Positions 17,397 to 26,693 of a stretch of 64,000 bases of DNA are shown here, one piece after another. The stretch covers positions 43,908 through 107,907 of the forward strand of contig JARLHL010000071.1 of NCBI GenBank assembly GCA_031292275.1, read 5' to 3'. The translations under genes and the position numbers were made by a program. Source of the DNA: Desulfocapsaceae bacterium (GTDB taxonomy: Bacteria > Desulfobacterota > Desulfobulbia > Desulfobulbales > Desulfocapsaceae). Each line of letters begins with the position of its first letter. Positions within the stretch are counted from its first letter, which is position 1. The notes under the pieces are model-generated. The model had not been told where the DNA came from, searched no databases, and saw only the letters and a program-made list of their open reading frames with translations.

Positions 17397-19004
17397 ATGA
17401 GCAAGGGGTACCCGGACAGGCTGAAAGCAACACAGTATCAACGGTGGCCAAACGTGGATAAAACACAACTGTCATCCTATCCGAACCTGGATAAGGTCAC
17501 CCAGAGACTTGGGTCAAATCTCTATCTTTACCAGATACTTGACCAGTCGCCCAACGGAGTCGTCATCGTAAGCCTGGACCATCGGATTATCCACGCCAAT
17601 CCTGCCGCCAGCGCCTTTTTCGGCTCGCCGGACAACACACTCACCGACCTTGGCCTGGCAGAACTCCTGGGGCCTGACAATAGAGGCCTCTTGCAATCGA
17701 TCAAAGATTTTCTCAACAATCCAAAAAGGACGGAGGCGTCCCGGCTCAGGGCGGAGATCATCACCAACCCAGCCACCAGTTACCGCTGTGTTCTCGATAC
17801 GGTTGTCGCCTATCTCCCCTCGACGCCGGAATACTATCTTATATACCTTCATGATATTACAACAAAAAGACAGCTTGAACGGGAGCTGAGGCGACGAAAT
17901 GCCTTCTTCCATAACCTCATTGACTCCTCGGTCGATTCAATCATTGCCGCAGATATGAAGGGAACGATCATCCTATTCAACCAGGGAGCACAGGCCCTGC
18001 TGGGCTATAGTGAAAAGGAAGCGGTCTCAAATCTTCATGTTACCGGACTCTATCAGGAAAATGTCGCCTATGAGTTGATAAAAAGGATGCGCAGCAACGA
18101 TTTCGGCGGCCAAGGCAAGCTTCTTCGGCATGAGATCATCATCAAGCATAAGGACGGCCACAGTATTCCGGTCAGTTTTTCAGGGGGGATCATTTACGAT
18201 AAAGGTCAGGAAATCGCCACATTCGGGATCTTCACCGACATGCGGGCCATCCTCCAGATCGAAGAGGATCTGGAACACACCCACAATATGCTGATCCAGT
18301 CGGAAAAAATGGCGGGACTGGGGAGGCTTGCCGCCGGAGTGGCCCATGAGATCAACAACCCTATGTCCGGGATAATGCTCTATGCCAATCTGGTCCACGA
18401 GGAACTGGGCCGGGATCACCCTCTGCATGAGGATTTGAACACCATCATCAGAGAGGCTGAACGCTGCAAAGTCATCGTCGCCGATCTGCTGGAGTTCTCC
18501 CATCAGACGACCTATGAAATGGAATTGACCGATCCCAATTCCGTGATCCGCAAGACCTTGGGTGTGCTGAAAAACCAGCCGTTATTCCAGAATATCCAGA
18601 TTGACCTCAGGCTTGATGAGAACATTCTGCCGATCTTCGGCAATTCAATGCGCCTGAATCAGGTCATCATGAACATCCTGATCAATGCGGCCCAGGCCAT
18701 GGGAGGCCACGGCGGCCTGAAGATCATCAGCCGGACCAGGGCTAATAAAGACATCGATGAAATTATCATCGCCGATACAGGTCCGGGCATTGAAGAGAAC
18801 CTGCTGGAAAAAATTTTCGACCCTTTCTTCACCACCAAGGCCACAGGAGAGGGAACCGGTCTCGGTCTGTCCGTGTCCTACGCCATTGTCAAGGAGCATA
18901 AAGGCAGTATCAGAGTCACCTCCGCACCGGAATCCGGAGCCACCTTCACCCTTCGGTTTCCGGCAGTTATGCACAATCAAATTGGAGAAAACCATGAGCA
19001 ATAA
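17397..19004 (+). CDS. PAS-PAS sensor histidine kinase (NtrB-like)
   Basis: About 535 residues. Two PAS domains ([22 protein letters not shown]..., then [21 protein letters not shown]...), a HisKA box [19 protein letters not shown] with phospho-His, and an HATPase with N-box [16 protein letters not shown]1 DTGPGIEE and G2 [12 protein letters not shown]. No membrane segment, so cytosolic sensing. The start is uncertain: ATG 17397 avoids overlap with metF, but longer or shorter starts are possible. Its stop overlaps the hdrC start, placing a sensor kinase inside the metF-hdr operon. Confidence 0.8.
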   Translation: MSKGYPDRLKATQYQRWPNVDKTQLSSYPNLDKVTQRLGSNLYLYQILDQSPNGVVIVSLDHRIIHANPAASAFFGSPDNTLTDLGLAELLGPDNRGLLQSIKDFLNNPKRTEASRLRAEIITNPATSYRCVLDTVVAYLPSTPEYYLIYLHDITTKRQLERELRRRNAFFHNLIDSSVDSIIAADMKGTIILFNQGAQALLGYSEKEAVSNLHVTGLYQENVAYELIKRMRSNDFGGQGKLLRHEIIIKHKDGHSIPVSFSGGIIYDKGQEIATFGIFTDMRAILQIEEDLEHTHNMLIQSEKMAGLGRLAAGVAHEINNPMSGIMLYANLVHEELGRDHPLHEDLNTIIREAERCKVIVADLLEFSHQTTYEMELTDPNSVIRKTLGVLKNQPLFQNIQIDLRLDENILPIFGNSMRLNQVIMNILINAAQAMGGHGGLKIISRTRANKDIDEIIIADTGPGIEENLLEKIFDPFFTTKATGEGTGLGLSVSYAIVKEHKGSIRVTSAPESGATFTLRFPAVMHNQIGENHEQ

Positions 19005-19557
19005 CGCCATCAATCCGGAGAAAGGGAATAAAAAATTCCTGAATAAACTGGAGTCAATGAAAATCGATGTTCATGCCTGCTTCCAGTGCGGACGCTGTTC
19101 TTCCGGTTGCCCCGTGTCCGATTTCTTTGATCTCCAGGTCATGGAAGTCGTCCGCCTTGCCTCCTATGGCATGGAGGATATCCTGCTGAAGAGCAAGACC
19201 ATCTGGCTCTGCGCCGCCTGCGAGACCTGTGCCACGCGCTGCCCCAACGATATAGAAATCGTTGCTCTGATGGACGTTCTCAGGTCGCTAGCCCTGAAAA
19301 AAGGCGTCACGCCAGCCCAGCCGCGCATCCCGATCTTTCATCGATCTTTTTTGGATTCCGTTAAAAACTGGGGCCGCACCTACGAGGTGGGCATGATCGC
19401 CGGATACAAACTCCGTTCAGGAGACCTGATGGGCGACATAAAACTGGGCCTTGACATGTTCCGGAAGGGCAGGCTCGGGATCTTGCCGCATACCATTAAA
19501 GAAAAAACCGAGATCAGAGCGATTTTCTCGGGCAAGGGCAAGGAGTATGACAGATGA
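18994..19557 (+). CDS. hdrC: HdrC, heterodisulfide reductase iron-sulfur subunit
   Basis: 187 residues with two [4Fe-4S] motifs: CFQCGRCSSGCP and CAACETCATRCP, typical of HdrC. It relays electrons between HdrA and HdrB in the cytosolic bifurcating complex. GGAGAAAACC precedes ATG 18994, which overlaps the end of the kinase gene by 11 bp; its own stop overlaps the hdrB start (ATGA). Confidence 0.88.
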   Translation: MSNNAINPEKGNKKFLNKLESMKIDVHACFQCGRCSSGCPVSDFFDLQVMEVVRLASYGMEDILLKSKTIWLCAACETCATRCPNDIEIVALMDVLRSLALKKGVTPAQPRIPIFHRSFLDSVKNWGRTYEVGMIAGYKLRSGDLMGDIKLGLDMFRKGRLGILPHTIKEKTEIRAIFSGKGKEYDR

Positions 19558-20414
19558 GACTCTCCTACTACCCCGGCTGTTCACTCCAGGGGACGGCCCT
19601 GGATTACGACCATTCCGTCCGGGAAACCTGCGCCAGGCTCGATATTGACCTGGTGGAGATCCCGGACTGGAACTGCTGCGGCGCCTCTTCGGCCCATATG
19701 ACCGACCACGAAATCGGACTGCGCCTGCCCATCCGCAACCTGGTGCTGGCCCAGGAGGCCGGACATGACATCCTGGTTCCCTGCGCAGCCTGCTTTCAGC
19801 GCCTCTGCGCAGCAGACAAGGCGGTAAGGCACGACCCGGAACGATGGGACATCGAGAGTTATAACCCCGGCATGAAAATCATCCATATCAGCAGCCTGCT
19901 GGCCAGTGACGGCTTCCTGGAACGTATCACCGCCCGCGTCCGCAAGCCGCTTGGAGATCTCACCCTCGCATGCTATTACGGCTGTCTGTCGCTGAGGCAC
20001 CCCAGGATCACCGGCGCTGTCAATCATGAACGGCCCGAGACTCTGGAAAGCATCGTCAGGGCCATCGGCGCCAGTTCCGTATCCTGGTCGCATAAAACCG
20101 AATGCTGCTCCGGCAGCCTGACCATGGCCAGGCCGGACATCGCCCGGAAGCTGGTCGGGGACATCATCGCTGCAGCCAGGAAGGCAGGCGCCGCCGCCAT
20201 GGTCACTGACTGCCCGATGTGCCAGGCCAATGTGGAGAGTCGCCAGCTTTATAATGCCGGCGAGGACCCGCCGCTGCCTGTCTTTTTCGCCACCGAACTC
20301 ATCGCCGCCGCCCTTTCCGGCGATTACCCGAAAAAGCAGCAGAAGGTCCACCTGGTCCGACCTGATGCCATGACAGATCTCTTTCCCAATTCCCCAACGG
20401 AGGGTACTGCATGA
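19554..20414 (+). CDS. hdrB: HdrB, CCG-domain subunit
   Basis: 286 residues, starting MRLSYYPGCSLQGTA. Two Cys-rich CCG domains are seen: NCCGASSAH with PCAACFQRL, and CYYGC ... ECCSGSLTMAR ... CPMCQANVE. In methanogens these bind the two noncubane [4Fe-4S] clusters that reduce heterodisulfide. In a bacterium with MetVF the natural substrate is unknown. ATGA overlaps join it to both hdrC and hdrA. Confidence 0.87.
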   Translation: MRLSYYPGCSLQGTALDYDHSVRETCARLDIDLVEIPDWNCCGASSAHMTDHEIGLRLPIRNLVLAQEAGHDILVPCAACFQRLCAADKAVRHDPERWDIESYNPGMKIIHISSLLASDGFLERITARVRKPLGDLTLACYYGCLSLRHPRITGAVNHERPETLESIVRAIGASSVSWSHKTECCSGSLTMARPDIARKLVGDIIAAARKAGAAAMVTDCPMCQANVESRQLYNAGEDPPLPVFFATELIAAALSGDYPKKQQKVHLVRPDAMTDLFPNSPTEGTA

Positions 20415-23400
20415 ATCCGAACACAACATCCCGGCCTGGAGTCCACCCCACCGGAGCGGTCCTGGTTGTCGGCGGCGGCATCAGCGGCATGCAGTCCGCC
20501 CTGGATCTAGCCAACTCCGGATTCAAGGTCCATCTGGTTGAAAGATCTCCTGCCATCGGCGGCAAGATGGCACAGCTGGACAAGACCTTCCCGACCAACG
20601 ACTGTTCCATGTGCATCGTCTCGCCCAAACTGGTCGAGGTGGGCAGGCACAGGAATATCGAGCTGCTGACCCACAGCGAGGTCAAATCCCTGGACGGGCA
20701 GGCGGGCGATTTCACCGCCACGATCACCAGTCATGCCCGGTATGTGGACACGGTCAGGTGCAACGGCTGCGGTCTCTGCGAGATCACCTGCCCGGTCACC
20801 TGTACCTCGTGGTTTGCCGAACAGCCGGCCCCAGGCGAGAAGAAAAAGAAGATGAAATCCGTTGAAAAACGGCTTATTACCGGACCGGGACAACCCAAAC
20901 CCCAGTCCCTGTCCGGCTGGACCTTTACGGTGGATGAAGCCGCCTGTCAGAAATGCGGCAGCTGCTTCAAGGCCTGTCTGCACGAGGCCGTCGTCTGGGA
21001 AAAAGGAGACATCGCCCATATCCGGCCGGAAAAATGTACCGCCTGCGGCGCCTGCTTCGTCGCCTGCCCGGAAAAATTCTCGGCGGTTTCAGTCTCCGAT
21101 GCCCCGGAGATGGAAAAAGGCCTGGGTGCCGCCATCGTCGCCCGTTCCAACGCCATCAAGGGAGAGATTGCAGGCCAGGACCGGCGTGACTGCATCCGCT
21201 GCGGCCTCTGTGCGATGATGTGTGAGAAGGTGATGCATATCGGAGCCTTGAAGATGGTTGAGGAGGGCATCGAGGCCGGAATCGATATCTGTCAGGTCTG
21301 CGGTGCCTGCGTCTCCGTCTGTCCGGTGAACTTTCTTGAAATCAACCGTCTGACCAACAAGACGCCACGGCCCCTTCTCAATGCCTTCAATGAAGGGCTG
21401 AACACCAGAAAGCCGATCAATATCTTTTTTCCCCAGGCTGTGCCCCGGGTCCCGGTCATCGATGAGGCCAGCTGCGTCCATCTCAATACCGGCGCCTGCG
21501 GTATCTGCCGGTCCATATGCGGTCTGAAGGCCATTGATTACAGCCACACGGAATCCGAGTTGCAAATCGAGATCGGCTCGGTGATCTTCTCGCCCGGTTT
21601 TGAGGTCTTCGATGCAAAAAAACGCGGGGAGTTCGGATACGGCCACTATAAAAACGTTGTCACCAGCATCGAATTCGAGCGGCTCCTCTCGGCCTCCGGG
21701 CCGACCTCGGGCAAGGTGATCAGGCCTGGAGACGGCGGACACCCGAAGAAGATCGCCTGGATTCAATGCGTCGGCTCCCGCGATCACTCCTGCGACCGGG
21801 ACTACTGCTCTTCGGTCTGCTGTATGTACGCCACCAAGGAGGCCTTCATCGCCCGAGAGCATGACGCCTCCATCGAACCCACGATCTTCTATATCGACAT
21901 GCGGTCCTTCGGCAAGAACTTCGACGCCTATGTCTCCCGCGCCCGGGAAAAGAACGTCCGCTACGTCCGCGCCATGGTCAGCCGGGTCTTCGAGGACCCC
22001 CGGACCGGCAATCTCGAACTGCGGTACGTCTCCGAAGGCGCGAAACATACGGAGATCTTCGACATGGTCGTCCTCTCGGTTGGCATTCAGATTCCGGAAA
22101 GGACCAAGGAACTCGCCCGCCGGATAGGGATCGCGACGGACAGCTTCGGTTTTGCCGTTACCGGCGCCTTCACGCCCCTGGCCGCCTCCCGGCCGGGGGT
22201 CTTCGTCAGCGGTGCCTTCAATGGCCCCAAGGACATCCCCGAGACGGTCATCGAGGCATCTGCCGCAGCCCAGGCCGCTTCCGCCGGTCTTGCAAACTCC
22301 AGAGGCAGCCTGATCACGGAGGAGGTCCTTCCCGAAGAGCGGCCTCCTTCCCCCGACGAGGAACTGCGGATCGGGGTCTTCGTCTGCCATTGCGGAGCCA
22401 ATATAGCCTCGGTTGTCGAGGTGGACAAGGTTGCCGAGTATGCCAAAGGCCTGCCGGGAGTCGTCTATGCCGACCACCCGCTCTACACCTGCTCCCAGGA
22501 CTCCCAGGAGGCAATCCGGAAAATCATCGAACAGAACAAGCTGAACCGGGTGGTAATCGCGGCCTGTTCGCCGAGCACCCACGAGCCGCTCTTCATGTCC
22601 ACCCTCAGGCAGGCGGGAATAAATAAATATTTCTTTGATATGGCCAACATCAGGGATCAGTGCAGCTGGGTCCATCCCGCGGAGCCCGGCCCGGCCACTG
22701 AAAAATCCAAGAGGCTCATGCGCATGGCCGTCTCCAATGCAAGCCAGACCAGGCCGCTGACCGAGTTGGAATTCGCAGTGGATTCCAGTCTTCTTGTCAT
22801 CGGCGGCGGTGTTGCCGGGATGACCGCGGCAGTCGAGGCCTCCCGGCAGGGGTTTGGCGTCTATCTGGTCGAACAGCAGGCAGGCCTGGGCGGCCAGGCC
22901 CAGTCTCTGCGATGGACCTCGGACGGGATGGACATCGGCGGATACGTGCAGGATCTGAAACAGCAGGTGATGAACACCGAGACGATCAAGGTCTTTCTCA
23001 ACTCCATGGTCATCGATCAAAAGGGTTTTATCGGCTCCTTCGAATCGGAGATCATGACTCCGTCCGGCGGCACCAGAAAGATCAAGCACGGGGCGATCCT
23101 GGTTGCCACCGGCGCCGAAGAGTCGAGGCCGGATCTCTACGGCCTCGATACCCTTGACACGGTCGTCACCCAGACCGACTTCGAGATGATGCTTTCTTCC
23201 CCGGGCGCCACGGATGCCGTCGCGACGGTCGCCATGCTGCAATGCGCAGGCTCGCGCGACCCCGGCCACCTCGACTACTGCTCCAGGGTCTGCTGTAATC
23301 AGGCGGTAAAAAATGCCATCCGCTTCAAGGAACTGCACCCCGATGGCCGGGTCAATATCCTCTATCGCGACATGCGCTGCTACGGCACAGGAGAGCTGCA

Positions 23401-24061
23401 TTACCGGAAGGCCCGTCTTGCCGGGATCAACTTCATCCGATTCGACCCGGAAGAGAACCCGCCGAACATCAGGGCCGACGAACAGGGAATCGAGATACGG
23501 GTCGTCGATCCGTCCATCGGCAGACCGGTAACCATCATCCCGGAGATTCTGGTGCTCTCGACCGGGATCAAATCCAGGGATACCGAAGAGCTGGCCTCCA
23601 TGCTGCGCATCCCCAGAAACAGCGCCGGCTTCTTCATCGAGGCCCACGCCAAGCTCCGCCCCGTCGATCTGCCCAGCGAAGGCCTGTACATGGCGGGCAC
23701 GGCCCATGCGCCCAAGGACATCTCGGAGACCATCGCCCAGGCCCAGGCGGCAGTGGCCAGGGCAACCACCGTCCTCTCCAAGAAGTCGCTCAAACTCTCC
23801 GGCGTGGTCTCGACGGTTGATCCGGCCCATTGCGCGGTCTGCCTTACCTGCGTCAGGGCCTGCCCCTATGGAGTTCCGTTCATCAACGATCAGCACACGG
23901 CCGAGATCAATCCCGCCCTCTGCCAGGGCTGCGGCATCTGCGTTGCGGAATGCCCGGCCAAGGCCATCACCCTGGGACGCTATCTGGACAGCAACATCAC
24001 GGCCAAGCTTACGGCCTATACCGATCACGGCCCCGCGCCTGCAGAAGGAGGACAGCAATGA
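20411..24061 (+). CDS. hdrA: Double-length HdrA (two fused HdrA-type flavoprotein halves)
   Basis: 1216 residues. The N-half (about 1-640) has a FAD motif VLVVGGGISGMQSALDLA, several ferredoxin-type CxxCxxCxxxC clusters, and CVGSRD with CSSVCCMYA. The C-half (about 655-1216) begins with IGVFVCHCGANI, has its own FAD motif LLVIGGGVAGMTAAVEA, CAGSRD with CSRVCCNQA, and ends with two clusters CAVCLTCVRACP and CQGCGICVAECP. Normal HdrA is about 650-680 residues, so this is a tandem fusion with two potential flavins. HdrA is the electron-bifurcating flavin subunit. It is coupled by ATGA overlaps to hdrB and mvhD. Confidence 0.87.
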   Translation: MNPNTTSRPGVHPTGAVLVVGGGISGMQSALDLANSGFKVHLVERSPAIGGKMAQLDKTFPTNDCSMCIVSPKLVEVGRHRNIELLTHSEVKSLDGQAGDFTATITSHARYVDTVRCNGCGLCEITCPVTCTSWFAEQPAPGEKKKKMKSVEKRLITGPGQPKPQSLSGWTFTVDEAACQKCGSCFKACLHEAVVWEKGDIAHIRPEKCTACGACFVACPEKFSAVSVSDAPEMEKGLGAAIVARSNAIKGEIAGQDRRDCIRCGLCAMMCEKVMHIGALKMVEEGIEAGIDICQVCGACVSVCPVNFLEINRLTNKTPRPLLNAFNEGLNTRKPINIFFPQAVPRVPVIDEASCVHLNTGACGICRSICGLKAIDYSHTESELQIEIGSVIFSPGFEVFDAKKRGEFGYGHYKNVVTSIEFERLLSASGPTSGKVIRPGDGGHPKKIAWIQCVGSRDHSCDRDYCSSVCCMYATKEAFIAREHDASIEPTIFYIDMRSFGKNFDAYVSRAREKNVRYVRAMVSRVFEDPRTGNLELRYVSEGAKHTEIFDMVVLSVGIQIPERTKELARRIGIATDSFGFAVTGAFTPLAASRPGVFVSGAFNGPKDIPETVIEASAAAQAASAGLANSRGSLITEEVLPEERPPSPDEELRIGVFVCHCGANIASVVEVDKVAEYAKGLPGVVYADHPLYTCSQDSQEAIRKIIEQNKLNRVVIAACSPSTHEPLFMSTLRQAGINKYFFDMANIRDQCSWVHPAEPGPATEKSKRLMRMAVSNASQTRPLTELEFAVDSSLLVIGGGVAGMTAAVEASRQGFGVYLVEQQAGLGGQAQSLRWTSDGMDIGGYVQDLKQQVMNTETIKVFLNSMVIDQKGFIGSFESEIMTPSGGTRKIKHGAILVATGAEESRPDLYGLDTLDTVVTQTDFEMMLSSPGATDAVATVAMLQCAGSRDPGHLDYCSRVCCNQAVKNAIRFKELHPDGRVNILYRDMRCYGTGELHYRKARLAGINFIRFDPEENPPNIRADEQGIEIRVVDPSIGRPVTIIPEILVLSTGIKSRDTEELASMLRIPRNSAGFFIEAHAKLRPVDLPSEGLYMAGTAHAPKDISETIAQAQAAVARATTVLSKKSLKLSGVVSTVDPAHCAVCLTCVRACPYGVPFINDQHTAEINPALCQGCGICVAECPAKAITLGRYLDSNITAKLTAYTDHGPAPAEGGQQ

Positions 24062-24507
24062 GCGAGATCAGCGTCATCATCTTTGCCTGCCGTTACTGAG
24101 CATACAGCGCCGCCGACCTGGCAGGTTCGGAAAGACGATCATACCCCGCTTCGACCAGCATCGTGCTCTTGCCCTGCACGGGACGGATCGAGGAATCCCT
24201 GATGCTCAAGGCCTTTGAAAACGGCGCCGACGGCGTCATGGTCATGGGCTGCCTTGAAGGAAATTGCCATTTCGTCAACGGCAACTTCAGGGCCCGGGCC
24301 CGGCTTGCCCGGGTCTCCAGGATCCTGGAGACCATCGGAATCGGGGCAGAGCGCATCCGCATGTTCAATCTGAGTGCAGGCGAAGGGGCCAGATTCGCGG
24401 CATTTGTCAGCGAGTTTGCAGCCGAGGTCCAGCAACTTGGTCCCAGTCCCATCAATGTGGCCAGGCAAGAGGCCGCCAAAATCCCAACAGGAGAGATACG
24501 CGTATGA
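24058..24507 (+). CDS. mvhD: MvhD/VhuD electron-transfer subunit with selenocysteine (TGA at 24097)
   Basis: Read through TGA 24097-24099 (codon 14), the protein has 149 residues: MSEISVIIFACRY-Sec-AYSAADLAG, aligned with FACQWCTYAGADLAG of the Cys paralogue at 45553. The rest matches MvhD: PCTGRIEESLMLKAFENGADGV, GCLEGNCHFVNGN, LGPSPIN. MvhD holds a [2Fe-2S] cluster and passes electrons to HdrA; Sec at this site is known in methanogen VhuD. A SECIS-like hairpin with a bulged U follows. The start overlaps the hdrA stop, and the stop overlaps the metV start (ATGA). No Met start lies after the TGA before residue 49. Confidence 0.93.
24113..24130 (+). promoter_or_regulatory. SECIS-like hairpin of mvhD
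   Basis: CCGACCT pairs with AGGT-CGG (one bulged T at 24127) around the loop GGC. The loop starts 21 nt after the TGA. G-rich loop and bulged U match the classic bacterial SECIS of fdhF. Confidence 0.75.
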
Positions 24508-25169
24508 TAACCGGTACTCCCAAACCCATCGAAGAGATCCTGCAGATGCTGGAACCATACGACACTATTATTCTGGCAGGCTGCTACGGCTGCGTCACTG
24601 TCTGCCGCGTGGGCGGAGAAAAGGAAGTGGAGATCCTCGCCTCCACGATCCGTCTGGCCAGAGAGGCGTCCGGCAGGAAGATCGCCATCAGGGAGGTCTG
24701 CCTGGAACGGCAATGCGATCCGGAATATATCGAAACCATGCGCCCCTACGTGGAGGACTATCAGGCGGTCCTTTCCATCGCCTGCGGAGCCGGAATCCAG
24801 TTCCTGGCCGAAAAATATATGCTCACCCCCCTGCTCCCCGGCATCAATACCGGTTTTCTGGGCGTGACGGAACGCCAGGGCGAATGGGCGGAGCGATGCC
24901 AGGGCTGCGGCGACTGCGTGCTGCACCTGACCGGCGGGATCTGCCCTGTCACCCGCTGCGCCAAGTCGCTCTTTCATGGGCCGTGCGGGGGGTCCTCCAA
25001 GGGGATATGTGAAGTCGGCAAGGATGTCCCCTGCGGCTGGCAGATGATCATCGACCGGCTGAAATCCCTCAATCAGATGGACAACTACTCCAAGCTCAAA
25101 CCCTATAAAGGCTGGAATACTTCAAGAGACGGCGGCCCGCGCCGAATTGTCAGGGAGGATATGATCTGA
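24504..25169 (+). CDS. metV: MetV, zinc/Fe-S partner of methylene-H4folate reductase
   Basis: 221 residues. Begins MITGTPKPIEEILQMLEPYDTIILAGCYGCVTVC and has the Cys-rich C-terminal part CQGCGDCVLHLTGGICPVTRC, FHGPCGGSSKGICEV, CGWQM. This is the MetV family that partners MetF in acetogens (MetVF), linking its flavin to Hdr-type electron carriers. Overlaps mvhD (ATGA) and metF (TGATG). Confidence 0.88.
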   Translation: MITGTPKPIEEILQMLEPYDTIILAGCYGCVTVCRVGGEKEVEILASTIRLAREASGRKIAIREVCLERQCDPEYIETMRPYVEDYQAVLSIACGAGIQFLAEKYMLTPLLPGINTGFLGVTERQGEWAERCQGCGDCVLHLTGGICPVTRCAKSLFHGPCGGSSKGICEVGKDVPCGWQMIIDRLKSLNQMDNYSKLKPYKGWNTSRDGGPRRIVREDMI

Positions 25170-26095
25170 TGAAATCAGGAAGCAATCTGGAAAAGGTGTT
25201 GGCTGCCGGCCACTTCTCGGTGACGGCAGAATGCGGCCCCCCGCGCGGAGCGGACCCGGACGTGGTCCGCAGGAAGGCGGCTTTAGTCAAAGGCAATGTC
25301 GATGCCTGCAATGTCACCGACAATCAGACCTCCGTGGTCCGCATGAGTTCCACTGCCGGATGCATGCTGATCAAGGAGGAGGGGATCGAGCCCCTGCTGC
25401 AGATGGTGGTCCGCGACCGGAACCGCATCGCCCTGCAGTCCGATATCCTCGGGGCCTCGGCATTGGGCATCCGCAACATCCTCTGTCTGTCCGGGGACCA
25501 TCAGAAGTTCGGCGACGATCCCCAGGCCAAGAACGTCTTCGATATCGACTCGATGCAGCTTATCCACATGGTGAGGACCATGCGGGATGAGGGGGTCTTT
25601 CCCTCGGGAAACAAGTTGGATGGGGCCCCTCAATTTTTTATCGGCTGTGCGGTCAACCCCTTCGCCGATCCGTTCGAGATCCGCGTCCCGCGCCTGAAGA
25701 TGAAGATCGAGGCCGGAGCGGATTTTGTCCAGACCCAATGTATTTATAATATGGATAAATTCAAGACCTACCTGGACCTGGCCAAAAAGGAGGGCCTGCA
25801 CGATAAGGTGAAGATCCTGGCCGGGGTGACCCCGCTGAAATCGGCCGGCATGGCGAAGTTCATGAAGAAGATGGTCGCCGGCATGGACATACCCGATGCG
25901 GTGATCAAGCGCATTGCCGACGAGCCCAAGGAAAGGCAGGCCGCCAAGGGGATCGAGATGTGTATCGAACAGATTCAGGAACTTAAAGGAATGGAAGGAA
26001 TTGCAGGTATTCATGTCATGGCTATTGAATGGGAGGAAAAGCTCAGTGAGATTATAGGTGGCGCCGGCCTGCTGCCAAGGCCGCTTGTCGAATAG
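25169..26095 (+). CDS. metF: MetF, methylenetetrahydrofolate reductase
   Basis: 308 residues of the MetF barrel: SVTAECGPPRGAD, DACNVTDNQTSVVRMSS, RDRNRIALQSDILGASALGI, LCLSGDH, QTQCIYNMDKF, ILAGVTPLKS, IHVMAIEWEE. Reduces 5,10-methylene-H4folate to 5-methyl-H4folate in the methyl branch of the Wood-Ljungdahl pathway. With hdrABC, mvhD and metV directly upstream, the set matches the MetVF-HdrABC-MvhD complex described from Moorella thermoacetica. Confidence 0.92.
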   Translation: MKSGSNLEKVLAAGHFSVTAECGPPRGADPDVVRRKAALVKGNVDACNVTDNQTSVVRMSSTAGCMLIKEEGIEPLLQMVVRDRNRIALQSDILGASALGIRNILCLSGDHQKFGDDPQAKNVFDIDSMQLIHMVRTMRDEGVFPSGNKLDGAPQFFIGCAVNPFADPFEIRVPRLKMKIEAGADFVQTQCIYNMDKFKTYLDLAKKEGLHDKVKILAGVTPLKSAGMAKFMKKMVAGMDIPDAVIKRIADEPKERQAAKGIEMCIEQIQELKGMEGIAGIHVMAIEWEEKLSEIIGGAGLLPRPLVE

Positions 26096-26136
26096 GAGAA
26101 GTATTTCATCACATACGATTTTAATGGAGGCAACAC

Positions 26137-26523
26137 ATGGCTGAGAAAAAAAAGATTCTGCTGATTGATGACGATCCCGACTTCGTTGAGGCAGTCAAGG
26201 TCATAGTCGAAAACGGCGGCTATGAGGTCAAGGTGGCCTATGACGGCGAAGAGGGGCTTGAGGCGGTTGCCGCTGAAAAACCCAACCTGATCGTTCTTGA
26301 TGTTATGATGCCGGTCATGAACGGCCACGAATGCTGCGCCAAACTGAAGGCCGATCCGGCGACAGCCAAGATACCGGTCATCCTACTCACCGCGGTGGCC
26401 GACAGGGTCACGACCAGCACCTACACCCACCGCGACATGCTGGAAAGTGAGGCCGAGGACTATATGCCCAAGCCCGTGGAGCCGCAGGAACTGTTGAAGC
26501 TGATTAAAAACTGGCTGAAATAG
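26137..26523 (+). CDS. Single-domain response regulator
   Basis: 128 residues, a receiver domain only: ILLIDDDPD (acidic pocket), VLDVMMP (phospho-Asp about residue 54), LLTAVAD (T), KPVEP (K). It has an unusual insertion VTTSTYTHRDMLESEAED before the KP. A likely partner of the PAS kinase of this operon or of the hybrid kinase downstream. Good spacing behind metF. Confidence 0.85.
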   Translation: MAEKKKILLIDDDPDFVEAVKVIVENGGYEVKVAYDGEEGLEAVAAEKPNLIVLDVMMPVMNGHECCAKLKADPATAKIPVILLTAVADRVTTSTYTHRDMLESEAEDYMPKPVEPQELLKLIKNWLK

Positions 26524-26693
26524 CCCAGAGGGCCATCCTGTTTTGCCCCTGTCACCGGGCAATACGGTATGGTCCTCCTTATGGTTTCTACGTCCGTCCT
26601 CTGACAAGCGGTACTGTCTCAGTACATGAATCGTGATTTTTAGACAATTTTTCAATGCGATATATTATTTTCCTCTAATCCGGGACCCATACT

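Noticed and set aside
21089..24058. 989-codon minus-strand ORF
   Set aside because: A shadow of the GC-rich hdrA gene; no domain can be seen in it.
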